Source of the DNA: Pyxicephalus adspersus
Taxonomy: Eukaryota > Chordata > Amphibia > Anura > Pyxicephalidae
Direction: 5' to 3'
Assembly: GCF_032062135.1 (NCBI RefSeq)
Contig: NC_092862.1
Location: forward strand, 45,483,907-45,547,906
Length of the DNA: 64,000 nucleotides
Shown here: one piece after another, positions 37,243 to 48,322 of the stretch
Layout of the letters: each line of letters starts with the position of its first letter
Numbering within the stretch: position 1 is the first letter of the stretch
Program-made: the position numbers and the translations under genes
The notes under the pieces: model-generated
Seen by the model: the letters and a program-made list of their open reading frames with translations, nothing else
Database searches by the model: none
What the model was told of the DNA's origin: nothing

Positions 37243-37807
37243 TTTAGATGAGTATCATAAATTTGCACATGCTTAACTTGATGATATATTTTACTTAGAT
37301 GGCTGATGAAAGGGTACTTGATTGAGATACACCACAAGTGTGTCTTTCATTTGAATACCCTTGCAAAGCCTTTGGCAGATCTCATTCTTTCAGAGTCTGA
37401 AGCATACTTTCTCCATCTTTCTTCTCTTGACTATATATGCCAGTTCCTGATCCAAGCTGATGGCTTTGCATTTAGATCTAGAGAATGGATTACTGTGATT
37501 TCATGGTTATGGGTGTACTTTAGCGTTTTTTTTTACAGAAGATCTTAAGAGGAAGAATACACAAAGATACACATGAAACACTACATTAAAAAACACAAAA
37601 AGAACAAGCAAGCAAAAAACATTATTATTCAAAAGTTTATACAAAAACGTAAAATATACCCTCTGTGAAAAAAAGTGTAACTGTTTTCTCAGTCATAGTC
37701 AATTTTAGTAACTTTTTAGTGTTTTTAATCCCACCAGGATGTTTCAGACTAGGTTTGACATGCACGGATACAATCATGTAGCGAAAAAATGTATACCTTC
37801 TCTTGTT

Positions 37808-38225
37808 ACTATTAATAAACAGTACTTATATAGCGCCAACATATTAAGCAGCACTGTACAATAAATAGGGGTTGCAAATGAATGACAGACACAGACAGTG
37901 ACACTGCCCCAAATAGTTTACAATCTAACAAGTGGGGAATGTATAACACAATAGGAGGGGAGATATGTAGTGGGGGAAGTAGTAAAATTTTAGGAGACAA
38001 AAGAAGATGGGTAGGCACATTTGAAATGAGCAGAAAGTAAGAGCAAGCCAAAAAAGGGCGAGGAACACCATTCTAGAGTACGGGGGCAGCTCTAGAAAAA
38101 TCTTATAGTTATGAGTAAGGAGCGAAGAGAGCAACTAGGGAAGTATTTTTCTACCAGGTCAGAAAAGTAACTGGGACAAGAACTGTGGAGGGATTTGAAG
38201 GCAAAGCACAGGAGCTTGATCTATT
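37808..38225 (-). repeat. dispersed repeat, longest copy
   Basis: It opens with AATAAACAGTACTTATATAG, CGCCAACATATTAAGCAGCA and a CAATAAATAGGGGTTGCAAA block, then GGGGAGATATGTAGTGGGGG. It continues with GAGGAACACCATTCTAGAGT, GGGGGCAGCTCTAGAAAAAT and GGAGGGATTTGAAGGCAAAG. The first part is shared with 18861-18990 and 30612-30715. The second part resembles a repeat I have met widely in lower-vertebrate genomes but cannot name. ORFs on its minus strand have no domain. Confidence 0.6.
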
Positions 38226-39577
38226 CCCTTACATCTTTCCCTTACACTACAGTAAGTACAGCCCTTCAGTCCCATGGCTTTTTGGAATTATTAACCCACA
38301 AAAAATAATCAACAAAAAAGTTAACCTGACCACATTGCTAGGATCTTCAGTCTTTTGTAGGTATACATACATTTTATTTTCCTAACGACCAGCACGCTTA
38401 CCCTACTTTTAAACATCACTTTCTGATTTATTGTAGAACATTATTAGGCATGGTTAAAGAATAACTAAACCCAGAAACAAATGTAGCCACCTTGGGATAA
38501 AACATGTGCTTTTTAAAACATTACCAGGTCAAAGTAAAGGAAAAAGTTTGAAAACTTCAAAAGCTGCAATGTTCTAATTGTTTTGTTTTTAGCTTTAGAT
38601 AAAAGTGAAACTATCTAAATATATTTTTTAAGTACAATCTGTTAGATTCACATGATATTCAGTGTATTCGTGTTCATGGAATAAGAGGTCCATGAATTTG
38701 CTGGTTTATTGTACAAGGATAAAAGACAGTGTACAGTAGATCTTTGTTTATAGGCTATGGACTCTATAATAAATAAATGAATGAATGAAACACTACATTG
38801 ATGTGGTTAGTGAAATGGCGAAGTGGTTATGAGTCATAGAAAGTGATTTAGAATACTTTGTTTACTTAATTTGGGAGAAGAGTGTCCTAATTTCCTAATT
38901 TTATGTGGTATAACCACACTTTGTGTTGGGCTGTCGTGTACATTCTTTCCAAATGTCAGCGGTTTATTAAATTAACATATTATCTATCCTGATTTATAAT
39001 ACTAAAATATTAGTTTTGGAGCGAACACACTCATGGAAAGCTGACTGAGAAAACAGGTAAAACTAAAAATCGTGCAATATTCTATGAAGGCTTTGATGTA
39101 CTTTGTTGATGTTCTAACCAGTAATGGTGCCCAAAAAGTATAGGCAAGTCAACTGGTTACATAAAATGTAGAGTTTTTAAACACAGTTAAAGTTGAACCC
39201 TAAATATATATATGACATTTAAAAATATTATATGTATTTTTAAATGCAGTTTAGTAACTGACTTTATATTGTTATCTGCCAGTTCTAATTTCTTTTTTCT
39301 GGGGAAAAAGTTAAGCACTAGGAAGTAATCCTTTCTTTCAGTGAGCATGTGCAGACAGGGAAAGTACAGACAGGATGAGAAAATACAGCCCCATGTACTA
39401 GCTAAGGAAGAATCCTTACACAATCTCATGGCAGGACCTTGTGATATAAAGGAATAGAGAAAAGTAATTCCCTTTCCCCTCTTGAGAATGTGGCAGCTCT
39501 CCTGCTACTGGTACAATAATTTGTCTGCATAAGCCTCTAATTGCCCAGTTTTATTCTGTCTCTCCTTTATTCATTGT
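38226..39577. other. non-coding stretch, nothing recognised
   Basis: AT-rich; it contains a short AATA/ATGA tetranucleotide run near 38.77 kb and nothing else I can assign. Confidence 0.4.
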
Positions 39578-39794
39578 GCCTGATTTATTAAAGCTCTCCA
39601 AGGCTGAAGAGGATACATTTTCTTCAGTAAAGCTGGGTGATCCAGCAAACCTGAAATTGTATCTGGTTCTGGATTAAAACATTTGTTAGCAAAAAGCAAA
39701 TTACTTTGAAGAAATCTATTCCAGGTTTGCTGGATCACCTAGCTTTACTGAAGAAAGTGTATCCTTTCCAGCCTTGGAGAGTGAATCCGGCCCA
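39578..39794. mobile_element. fold-back MITE, copy 2
   Basis: The left arm has TGCCTGATTTATTAAAGCTC, CAAGGCTGAAGAGGATACAT and GTAAAGCTGGGTGATCCAGC; the right arm repeats them inverted (GCTGGATCACCTAGCTTTAC, then CTTTCCAGCCTTGGAGAG). The loop holds AACATTTGTTAGCAAAAAGC. Both ends are present (TGCCTG and CCGGCCCA). Confidence 0.85.
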
Positions 39795-40824
39795 TTACAT
39801 CTATATATACTATATATGGAACTGGGGAGGCTTGTGTACAATTGTGTGAAAGGATTGCTTGTGCAACTGTCATCATCAGAGTACATATTTAATCCGAGCA
39901 ATGTCAGCTTTGACAGCTTGAAGAGCAATTATACTATACGTACCTTTAGTATATGAGCAACATCCACTGTCAGCTGAGTTGATAACTGTTTAGGTAAAAG
40001 GAGTTTGAAGGGTAAAACTCATTTCAGTTTATATTTTGTGTTTCATTACGTAGATTTTAGTTTACTTCCTATTTTGAAGATTCAACAGTATATGAGATGA
40101 AATCTCTACAAAGTGAGGGAAAGTTCCCTCTTAGCTGTCACCATAAAATGTGTCCTCATTGGAAGATTTACACTTATTTTTTGTTCTTGGAGACAATTCT
40201 ATAATGTTGGATTTCCGTCATTTCTGGTTTAGTAACAATGACAACGACACACAAGAAGATTGATCTACCTGGGGGGAAACAAACAGAATTACATGTGGAA
40301 ACATTGAATAAAAATATGAACTCTTTAACATGGATTTTTTAAAAAATATATTCTAATACATTTAGGATGTAAGGTTGAAAGTATGTCCCATTTTAGTTTT
40401 TTTCAAGGAAAATAAAAAGAAAATCTGTGGTTTGTTCTCCAGATAAATATTCTGAATTGTTCTCTATGGGAAATGAAGTGAAAGGGGCATATTGACTTAA
40501 GCAAGATGATTACATCATAGCTTCCTGATTATAATGAGTTATATCCATGGTAACTGGCATTCTCTATTGAGTAATTTATAGTTACTGTAATGGCTTGCAT
40601 TCATTAATTGATAAATGAGAAACCACTGGTACGTGAAAGAGGTGTTATTAATTGAGAAATGGGGCATGTGTTCTAGTCAATACATACTGAAATACAGGGA
40701 TTCAGGTTTAGAGCTGAAGCTACTTTTTTTGCTTATTCCTTGTGGGACACCCCCACCCCCTTTTTACAGATATAGATACTTATTATATGGCCAACTCTAT
40801 TTAATGTTTTCAGATCAAATCGAC
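39795..40824. other. non-coding stretch with a worn CACTTCCTG-family trace
   Basis: Near 40.06-40.18 kb the blocks TTACTTCCTATTTTGAAG, GAGGGAAAGTTCCC and CCTCATTGGAAGATT resemble the repeat at 12.3 kb. Otherwise nothing is recognised. Confidence 0.35.
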
Positions 40825-41348
40825 CAGGGGTGTCCAAAACGTTGATCGCAAAGGCAATCACAGAGCCCTGCCTTACCCCTCCCTGCTGTTCACAGCAGCC
40901 CTGCTGTATGTCTATAGTGATGTTCGGGATGTCTTTCGTCAGACAACACCAGGAACTTTATGTCTAAGGCTTGTGTAACAGTGGGGAGGGAGACAAAGGG
41001 GACGGGAGGGCAGTCTGACGTGAGCAGTGCTGGGCAGCCAAGTCAGTTCAAGCTTGGTGTCAGGGTTCAATTACCGAGATACCTTTGTACAGATTAGCAG
41101 TTCTTTTTCTTGTGCAGCAAGTCATTCTCCAATGACAGGTGAACTGTAGCTTTCCTGTCACTATAGTCTTGTAGTGCAATGTCTGTGCAATGTTCCTCCA
41201 TTCAATGTCACATTAGCTTCAGTCACTTCTGTGTCATACTTGGTGTATACATAAATAAATAAATGTTTAGCTTTTTATTGTGGGTAGATCATTTTGACTT
41301 GGTCATTTTAAAAGTAGCTTGCAAGCCAAAAAATTGTGGGCACCCCTG
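40825..41348. mobile_element. hAT-like non-autonomous element (524 bp)
   Basis: The left end is CAGGGGTGTCCAAAACGTTG and the right end reverse-complemented is CAGGGGTGCCCACAATTTTT, the CAGGGGTG inverted ends typical of hAT (Charlie-like) elements. The subterminal GATCGC and GGCTTGCAAGC regions fit the same pattern. No clear 8-bp target duplication is seen and there is no transposase coding. Confidence 0.7.
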
Positions 41349-41623
41349 CTCTAGGTTAACTTCAACCAAACTGATATTTCAATAGAGGTTTGTACCCGTT
41401 TGCTAAATTTTCATGTTTTTTGTGTTTCCTGAAGAATTTGGTTTAGATATTTGCTTTTTATAATTTTTTTTTTTATTGAATATGCCCTGGACTCATTCAG
41501 TATTTTATTTATTCCACATTATGGAGAATTAGGAAACCATGATACTTGGCTCTGTACTGCCATGGCCATGCCATGGGATGAAGTGGGAATTACTTTTGGG
41601 ATATAAAAAGCAGGCGATACATT

Positions 41624-41812
41624 GGGCCTGATTTATTAAAACTCTCCAAGGCTGGAGCAGGTAGACTACTATGGGAGAATTATGATCCAGTGATCCAGTG
41701 AAGTGATCCAGGAACCCTGGTATGGATTTCATAAAATCATTTGTTATTAGTTGGCAAATATTTTTTTAAAGGACCAGATCTATTCCAGGTTAGCTGAATG
41801 CCACTCTCTAGT
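41624..41812. mobile_element. fold-back MITE, copy 3 (right arm eroded)
   Basis: The left arm is clear (GGGCCTGATTTATTAAAACT, CTCCAAGGCTGGAGCAGGTA), as are the centre (GTTGGCAAATA, ACCAGATCTATTCCAGGTTA) and only part of the right arm. GATCCAGTGATCCAGTGAAG shows a small local duplication inside the left arm. Confidence 0.75.
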
Positions 41813-41955
41813 ATGCTGTTGGCATATTCCGATTCAAAAACACTTTTTATATAAATTGTGGTTCCTTCTCTTTACAATACAAATTTGTTTGAATTGTTTA
41901 ATACAATAATCTGGAACATAAATTTGTGTTTCCTCAAACTAGTGTTCTGCTACTA

Positions 41956-42155
41956 CCGTGTTTCCCCGAAAATAAGACACTGTCTTATATTTTTTTGGGC
42001 TTCCAAAAACACACTAGGTCTTATTTTCAGGGTAGGTCTTATATACTTTTTTAATGAAAAAAAACACCATATTCCCAAATTCCCCTTACAAATTCCCCGG
42101 GGGAAAAGTGCTAGGTCTTATTTTCGGGGTAGGTCTTACTTTCGGGGAAACACGG
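41956..42155. mobile_element. 200-bp mariner-type MITE flanked by TA
   Basis: It starts CCGTGTTTCCCCGAAAATAA and ends ACTTTCGGGGAAACACGG, near-perfect inverted repeats, with TA on both sides (41954-41955 and 42156-42157). GGTCTTATTTTC and GGTAGGTCTTA are repeated inside. The ends and the TA duplication fit a Tc1/mariner-type non-autonomous element. The 184-codon plus-strand frame that crosses it is fortuitous. Confidence 0.85.
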
Positions 42156-42157
42156 TA

Positions 42158-42803
42158 CTCTGTGCTATTATCTGTTTGGGATATTTTAGACATTTTGCTT
42201 GGCTAATTGAACAAGATATTGTTTTTATTTATCAGGAACTTCATTATTGTGTAACAGGTACAGTACCATTCATCAATAATTGTGAGAAAATATATTTTCC
42301 TACCAAGGATACCTATAGAACAGGGAATCAGTGTGCATGTGTTTCAATGGCAGTAACTAATTCCTACCAGGGAATGTTGGGTGGAATGTCAGATTCCTCT
42401 AAAATGTCATAGGATCTGAGATTACAGATTGGCATTAAATTAAGCAAATGTTTAATCTGTTTTTATATTGTCTACACTGATTCCTTGTTACCCCCTCATC
42501 AACATGCTACTGACACCTCTATATAAAACCGTATCTGCTTTTTATACATACCTCATTGTAGCCCTAGTGATATTATCAATGGGTCTATTGGGTGTCAATG
42601 GAATGCAGACAGAAAAGTAGGAATGTCTGACCAGGTGCTCTATATATATTCCTGAAAACATCACAGCATGCCTGCTTCAGTACCCCTGTTCAAAGCCCAC
42701 AGCCCTGGTTCAAGCAGTAGCTGTTTTTTTGGAGGCATTAGGCACATAATATTACCCAAGACCACCCTAGTAACATCAGCATGAATACTGAGCCTCTCCT
42801 AAT
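42158..42803. other. non-coding stretch, nothing recognised
   Basis: Between two MITEs; no exon or repeat recognised. Confidence 0.4.
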
Positions 42804-43026
42804 GGGCCCAATTTATTAAAGCTCCCCAAAGATGGAGAGGATACACTTTCATCGGTGAAGCTGGGTGATCCAGCAAACCTGCAATAGATTTCTTCAGTCA
42901 TGTGCTATTTGTTAGCAAATGTTTTAAATGCAGGACCAGATCTATTCCAGGTTTGCTGGATCACCCAGCTTCACTGATGAAAGTGTATTCTCTCCATCCT
43001 TGGAGAACTTTAATAAATCAGGACCA
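42804..43026. mobile_element. fold-back MITE, copy 4 (best preserved)
   Basis: Both ends are present: GGGCCCAATTTATTAAAGCT at the left and, inverted, TGGTCCTGATTTATTAAAG at the right. The arms of about 90 bases each (with ACACTTTCATCGGTGAAGCT, GGGTGATCCAGCAAACCTG) pair almost throughout around a loop with TGTTAGCAAATGTTTTAAAT. AAT on both sides (ctAAT and AATga) may be a 3-bp target duplication or part of the inverted repeat. Confidence 0.9.
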
Positions 43027-43432
43027 ATGAATGAACAGAAATTCAGTAAAAAAAGGAAAGACAAGGAACAGTATGGGTGGAAATAGGTTAACTGATGTGA
43101 GAATGATGAGAGAAATCAGTACAAGAGCATAAGATACAGGTAAAACTGGACTTTAGCTTTAAGTTCAGGGCTTTGAGGCTCTGCTGTTAATATTTTTTGA
43201 AAAAAAGGTTTTGGCATACCTCATATTTTGACTTCATGGGTCAATGTTTTTGCCATTGCCATGCTGATCTCCAACTTGCTCCTTCAAAGTCTCAGGTTTC
43301 CTGGGTCAAATATGAAATTTCTTGGTGCAGATTCATTTCAAACTGTTTTTTTTGCACAAAACACATCCACATATTACACATAATAATTTTTGCCTTATTA
43401 TAGTAGTTGTTCTTTTCATTTATATTAATTAA

Positions 43433-43696
43433 TTGAACCTATCTTTAACATATTCCAGGGTAGGCATTTCATTTGGATAAGCATCAAGTGCTGTAACAGG
43501 TGTCATAACTATCAGAATAACCACTGAGTAGCAATGCTGCTGTATGAAAGTCTTTTATTTCATCTCCCATAGCTTGCAAGTGTTCCACCATTTGTAAAGT
43601 ACATCTTATATAGTCCTGCATGTTTTGACTTTTCAGCATTCTAAGTAAAGCAGTACTTGCAGTAAGAGGTTCACATTTTAACATATAAACCCTCAC
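43433..43696 (-). pseudogene. Ty1/copia-type retrotransposon gag relic
   Basis: The minus-strand frame from 43696 resembles the gag (UBN2-type) domain of Ty1/copia LTR retrotransposons, the capsid-like protein that packages element RNA. The similarity runs from a LLRMLKSQNMQDYI block through VEHLQAMGDEIKD and HTAALLLSGYSDSYDT, the usual order of this domain. Near 43500-43506 a frameshift ends the frame. The next frame continues with an ALDAYPNEMPTLEYVKDR block, which is the expected continuation. After about 43433 a stop follows. No zinc knuckle, integrase, reverse transcriptase or LTR was found nearby, so only about 90 codons remain. The identification rests on motif order recognised by eye. 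Confidence 0.6.
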
Positions 43697-44002
43697 TTCA
43701 ACAAACTGTGTACATTTTTCGCAGGTGATGACTGTTTCACATTCTTTTTTGTCACCTAGGTAAGAAAAATGTCATCTTTAGTAGCAGTGCATGTGATTTT
43801 TTGTTTCATTGGGGTACATACAATGCGTGTGTTGAACAAATGATTTTCCAGTGCGGTTACACATTGTGCTGTATGTTGAATTAGGCAAGCACAGTATGTG
43901 GCACCAAGAGGATGTGCACAGTGTGTACTGGCCTAAATAATTTGCTGGGTAAAGTGATGGGTGCCTATGCATGGGATGGTCATAGCAGCTGTGCACACAC
44001 AC
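43697..44002. other. non-coding stretch beside the copia relic
   Basis: It could include further worn upstream element sequence, since the minus-strand frame stays open to about 43.76 kb, but no motif is clear. Confidence 0.3.
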
Positions 44003-44090
44003 TGAACCTGATTTAATAAGGTTCTCCAAGACTGGAGATGATAGACTATCATAGGAGAACTTGGATTATCCATATCAAGTGCCTTGAACC
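44003..44090. mobile_element. fold-back MITE, copy 5 (left half only)
   Basis: TGAACCTGATTTAATAAGGT, CTCCAAGACTGGAGATGATA and GGAGAACTTGGATTATCCA match the left arm of the family. The centre and right arm are missing. Confidence 0.6.
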
Positions 44091-45034
44091 TACCCATCGG
44101 ATCACTCAACTCCTAGCTGAACCCTCAACTTCTAACCTTCCCCAGTAACACTTAATGTTTCCTTAAAAATAAACTTTTCTCAACACCTCTTTAGAAAGCG
44201 CTAAACATTTTACTGGTTTCCTTAGTATTTACACTAGTTGTCCAGTTGCTAAGCATATTCATATCATCTTGTGTTGGGAGTCTGTACTGTCTTTTCTAGT
44301 TGTAGCTTTCTGAAAGTACACAAAATAAGAGAACAGCATGCATAGCTCCCTATTTAATTTTCCAAAAGCATATATGCTACATGTCAGAGAAGTTCAATGG
44401 GAAGTTCAGCTTAACGCAGTATCCTAGCAGTCAAAAGGACAGGGAGTTAAAGGGTCCTTTTTAAAATAATCAAACTGAATCAATCTCCACTTTGTGATAG
44501 GTCTAATAAAAAGTCAGAAAGAAAAAAGAAAAGGAAAAAAAAAAAGCATCTATCTTCATTTACTGCTCATACAGCACCATCTAGTGGTCATTTCATTTAA
44601 AGGCGAATACAATGCAAAACTAAAAGTTCATTTAACTTCTCTGATGAAGTGATTGAAGCTCTTTCCTAACATTGTTACAGAACATATTATCTTGGAAAGT
44701 GCAAAACTGTCATCCTGCATCATATCAATCTCTGAAGCATATTTGTAATTTTGGGGAAAAGTGGTGCTGTTGAGTTTACAACCATATGACAGAAACCCCT
44801 GACCTCCCAGGTAAATCAGGGACAGAATTGAAAAATACTACTTTAAAATACTAGAATGTTATATGAATAAATGCAAATTATATCAAGCCAAATGACAACA
44901 GACAAAACCTAAAATTGTCAAAAGTCAACATTTTGAAAACCTTTAAATATAAACCTAAATTATGCCCATAGAATTACCCCTTCCTCTCCATCATATGTGT
45001 ACTGTATGTGTTTGCATGCACTTAAGAAGCTTTT

Positions 45035-45037
<3 letters not shown>
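44091..45037. other. non-coding stretch, nothing recognised
   Basis: AT-rich with a poly-A tract near 44.52-44.55 kb; no exon recognised. Confidence 0.4.

Positions 45038-45067
<30 letters not shown>
45038..45067. repeat. (AT)n microsatellite at the Tc1 left edge
   Basis: About 15 AT units directly precede the transposase region of the Tc1 copy. The expected left terminal inverted repeat is not visible, so it was lost at or near this tract. Confidence 0.95.
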
Positions 45068-45068
<1 letters not shown>

Positions 45069-46071
45069 CTTTTTCATGGGCTGGTGATGGTGGTCCCATC
45101 CGAGAAAATTGCTACAATATTAGGACTGGCAAAATCTACAGTTTGGTACATCATGAGAAAAAAACAAAGCACTGGTGAACTCAGCAACACCAAGAGACCT
45201 GGACGTCCATGGAAGACAACTGTAGTGGATGATCGCAGAATCATTTACATGGTGAAGAGAAACCCCTTCACAACAGCCAACCAAGTGAACAACACTCTCC
45301 AGGAAGTAGGCAGATTGATATCCAAGTCTACCATAAAGAGAAGACTGCATGAAAGTAAATACAGAGGGTGCACTGCAAGGTGCAAGCCACTCATAAGCCT
45401 CAAAAATAGAAAAACTAGATTGGACTTTGTTTAGAAACATGTAAAAAAACCAGCACAGTTCTGGAAAAACATTCTTTGGACTGATGAAACCAAGATCAAC
45501 CCTTACCAGAATGATGGCAAGAAAAAAAGTATGGAGAAGGCATGGAACATCTCATGATCCAAAGCATAGCACATCATCTGTAAAAGATGGCGGAGGCAGT
45601 GTGATGGCTTGGGAGTGCATGGCTAGACACTAGTGTTTATCCATGATGTGACACAGGACAGAAGCAGCCGAATGAATTCTGAGGTGTTCAGAGACATACT
45701 GTCTGCTCAAATCCAGCTAAATGCAGTCACATTGATTGGGAGGCGTGTCATAATACAGATGGACAATGACCCAAAACATACAGCCAAAGCAACCCAAGAG
45801 TTTATTAACATCCATAGCGGTAACCCCGAGTGTGACTCGGGGTAGAAAAAAGTTGCTGAAAGTGGTAACCCTGAGTCACACTTGGGGTAGGTAAACCTAT
45901 GGGAAGTAATATTCAATAATTCAAGATCCATTTGTATTGCATTCAATACAAAATAACTGTATTGAATGCAATACATTGGATTTATATGTGTAAAAGCAGT
46001 ACATTGTTTTCAGAAACATTTATTTTACAGTATAATATATTAGTATAAGTATAATATTTATTAAAACAAAC

Positions 46072-46113
<42 letters not shown>

Positions 46114-46722
46114 TTATTTTTTTACATGATTTTGTGTTTCAAACTTTATTATGCTCATATTATATTATACTCATACTATACTGTGAAATAAATTTTCATG
46201 AAAAATCAATGTACCGCTTCTAGACATGTAAAACTGGAAAGAAATGAACCGCTAGGGAGGCTAAAGCAAAGAAGTGGAATATTCTTGAATGGCCAAGTCA
46301 GTTACCTGATCTGAACCCAATTGAGCATGCATTTCACTTGTTGAAGACTAAACTTCGGACAGAAAGGCCCACAAACAAACAACAACTGAAAGCCGCAGCA
46401 GTAAAGGCCTGGCAGAGCATTAAAAAGGAGGAAACCCAGCATCTGGTGATGTCCATGAGTTCAAGACTACAGGCTGTCATTGCCAGCAAAGGGTTTTCAA
46501 CCAAGTATTAGAAAAGAACATTTTATTTTCAGCTTTTTAATTTGTCCAATTACTTTTGAGCCCCTGAAATGAAGTGATTGTGTAAAAAAAGGCTTTAGTT
46601 CCTCATTTTTTTATGCAATCTTTTTGTTCAACCCACAGAATTAAAGCTGAAAGTCTGCAGTTCAACTGCATCTGAGTTGTTTCATTTAAAAATTAATTGT
46701 GGTAATGTACAGAACCAAAATG
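45068..46722 (+). pseudogene. Tc1 transposase pseudogene, split by a MITE
   Basis: This is a dead DD34E Tc1-type transposase. The first frame (45084-45434) gives the N-terminal DNA-binding part: a helix-turn-helix (KIATILGLAKSTVWYIMRK), the GRPWKT linker equivalent to GRPR, and a second helix-turn-helix region with SKSTIKRRLHE. A TAG stop then interrupts; the following sequence still shows FWKNILWTDETK with the first catalytic Asp. After further stops or shifts, 45633-45845 covers IQMDNDPKHT (second Asp). A 452-bp MITE at 45809-46260 splits the gene, and the C-terminal part with NPIEHAF (catalytic Glu) and a TAG stop at 46509-46511 follows. The 3' UTR matches the copies at 1-344 and 5811-6345 and stops before the inverted repeat. 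It is broken in several independent ways and cannot be functional. Confidence 0.9.
45809..46260. mobile_element. piggyBac-type MITE inserted in the Tc1 copy
   Basis: The left end is CATCCATAGCGGTAACCCCG and the right end reverse-complemented is CCTCCCTAGCGGTTCATTTC, matching at 11 of the first 13 bases. The flanks are TTAA (45805-45808) and CTAA (46261-46264). The uninterrupted Tc1 copy has a single TTAA at this place, which shows the site was TTAA with one later mutation. Inside are CCCCGAGTGTGACTCGGGG and CCCTGAGTCACACTTGGGG, which form hairpins, and a (TA)n tract at 46073-46110. The CCTCCCTAGCGGT end is a form I know from abundant frog piggyBac MITEs. No coding. Confidence 0.9.
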
Positions 46723-47891
46723 ATATCATCATAGATATTGGGGAAAGGTTTTTTTTTTCTACAGATATCATTGCCTTTAAATGTTAATTATAGTGTCAGG
46801 GTCTCTGTAAGGATAATAAATACTTCATTGCCCATAGTGTGGATACAGGTTTACTCATTAAAACTGGATAAAGTTAATGAAAACAATGATGACATTATAA
46901 GAAAATCTAATGGACTTTATGTGCTCATATTTTAAACAAGGATTAAGGAAAACATTTTTTCAGGTGACCCCTTCCTGAAAAGCGTCAGAGGACTTGCACC
47001 CTTTTGTTACACTATGAAGTGTCTCTTTATCTGTTCTGGAGGTCAAATAGACTGTAAGAGTATCAGCAATGGAGAAACAATTATTATTTTTCATCATAGC
47101 AATCACTATAATTTATCATCTCCTGATTATGTCTATTTTATATGCCAAGTTTGTAACATTTCCATATAATAAGGTTAGATGTTTATATCATTTACATATA
47201 TTGACATTTCCATGTAATTACCATTACCATGTAAAACAAATAGAAGTCACCAGCTGACCTGCAATTATCTTTTTATTGTTATGTGAGTTATATGAAGGCT
47301 TCTGTTGTATTTGCTCAAATAATTTTCAATTTAAATACATTAATGACTGCTATTGTGTCTGTTTATATATCACTCATAACCTGTGGGCAGTGCGATAAAT
47401 CCAATTTAGTGCAAATAGACACTTAATAACCAATCACCTAATTTGTTCCACCTCCTTTTAAGGCTGTTTTTGGACCACTACAGTTAGATTTATATATTAT
47501 TTTCATAAACTGGTTTCTTGAAGATCCTTTAACATTTGTACTTTTTTAGCAGAAATTATGAAAAGATGAATTATAGAAAATGAATTATTGTAACCAATCA
47601 GCTTGCAGCTTTTGCCAGAGAAGCAAAACAGTAAAAATAAAAGAATTACTATATCTATTTGTCGGGCACAATAAATCTCAGGCATTACAACTGTGCATTT
47701 TAGCTGCTTGCTTGGGGTGCATATACATTAAGTTTTCATGGTTTTTGATTATAGTAGTTAAGGGTTAAAATACATTGTAAAATATTAGGGGTACTTTTTC
47801 TATGTGTCATGTTTTATGGGGCTAATGGAAGTAAAAGAAAATTGGAGGCACATTTTCACCATAGACAGCTCCCACTGAAACAAGGGAAAGA
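46723..47891. other. non-coding stretch, nothing recognised
   Basis: Very AT-rich; no exon or family recognised. Confidence 0.4.
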
Positions 47892-48322
47892 TTTAAGCTA
47901 CGTACACACTTCCAATTATTATCGTTGGTAAACGAACGACGAACGATCCTGCACGATATCTGCGAACGATCGTATAGCACTGATCCTGTACATACAGATA
48001 ACGACACGATCTTTCGCAGATATTGTACACACGATAGATGCGATCGTTTGAACGATACAGGAAGTGACGTGCACCACAGGAAGTGAGCGAACGTTCGTTC
48101 ACCGCGCATGCTCAGACCATGGACGATCAATGAACGACTGTACACACGATAGATGGTCAACGATCGTAGTCCAATCCGATCCGCCGGTCCGGTCGTTCAT
48201 TTCCAACGACTATCCTCGTTCGTCGGCGTCGTTGGTTACTTTTTTTACGAACGATTTTTGCCCAATCGATCGTTCGTCGTTCATTTCCAACGATAAACTT
48301 TTATCTTCAAGTTATTGGAAGC
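47892..48322. mobile_element. CGAACGAT-rich MITE, copy 2 (fuller)
   Basis: It starts TTAAGCTACGTACACACTTC then CAATTATTATCGTTGG and ends TTCCAACGATAAACTTTTAT, a worn inverted match (TTATTGGAAGCTC). The interior contains TACACACGATAGATG twice, GTGAGCGAACGTTCGTTCAC and TCGTTCATTTCCAACGA, and is dense in CpG compared with its flanks. It shares the right half (GTCGTTGGTTAC, TTTTTTACGAACGATTTT) with 21278-21649. ORFs here on both strands are repeat. Confidence 0.8.

Noticed and set aside
41858..42412. 184-codon plus-strand ORF, among the longest in the window
   Set aside because: It crosses a TA-flanked palindromic MITE and contains no protein motif; the open frame is accidental.
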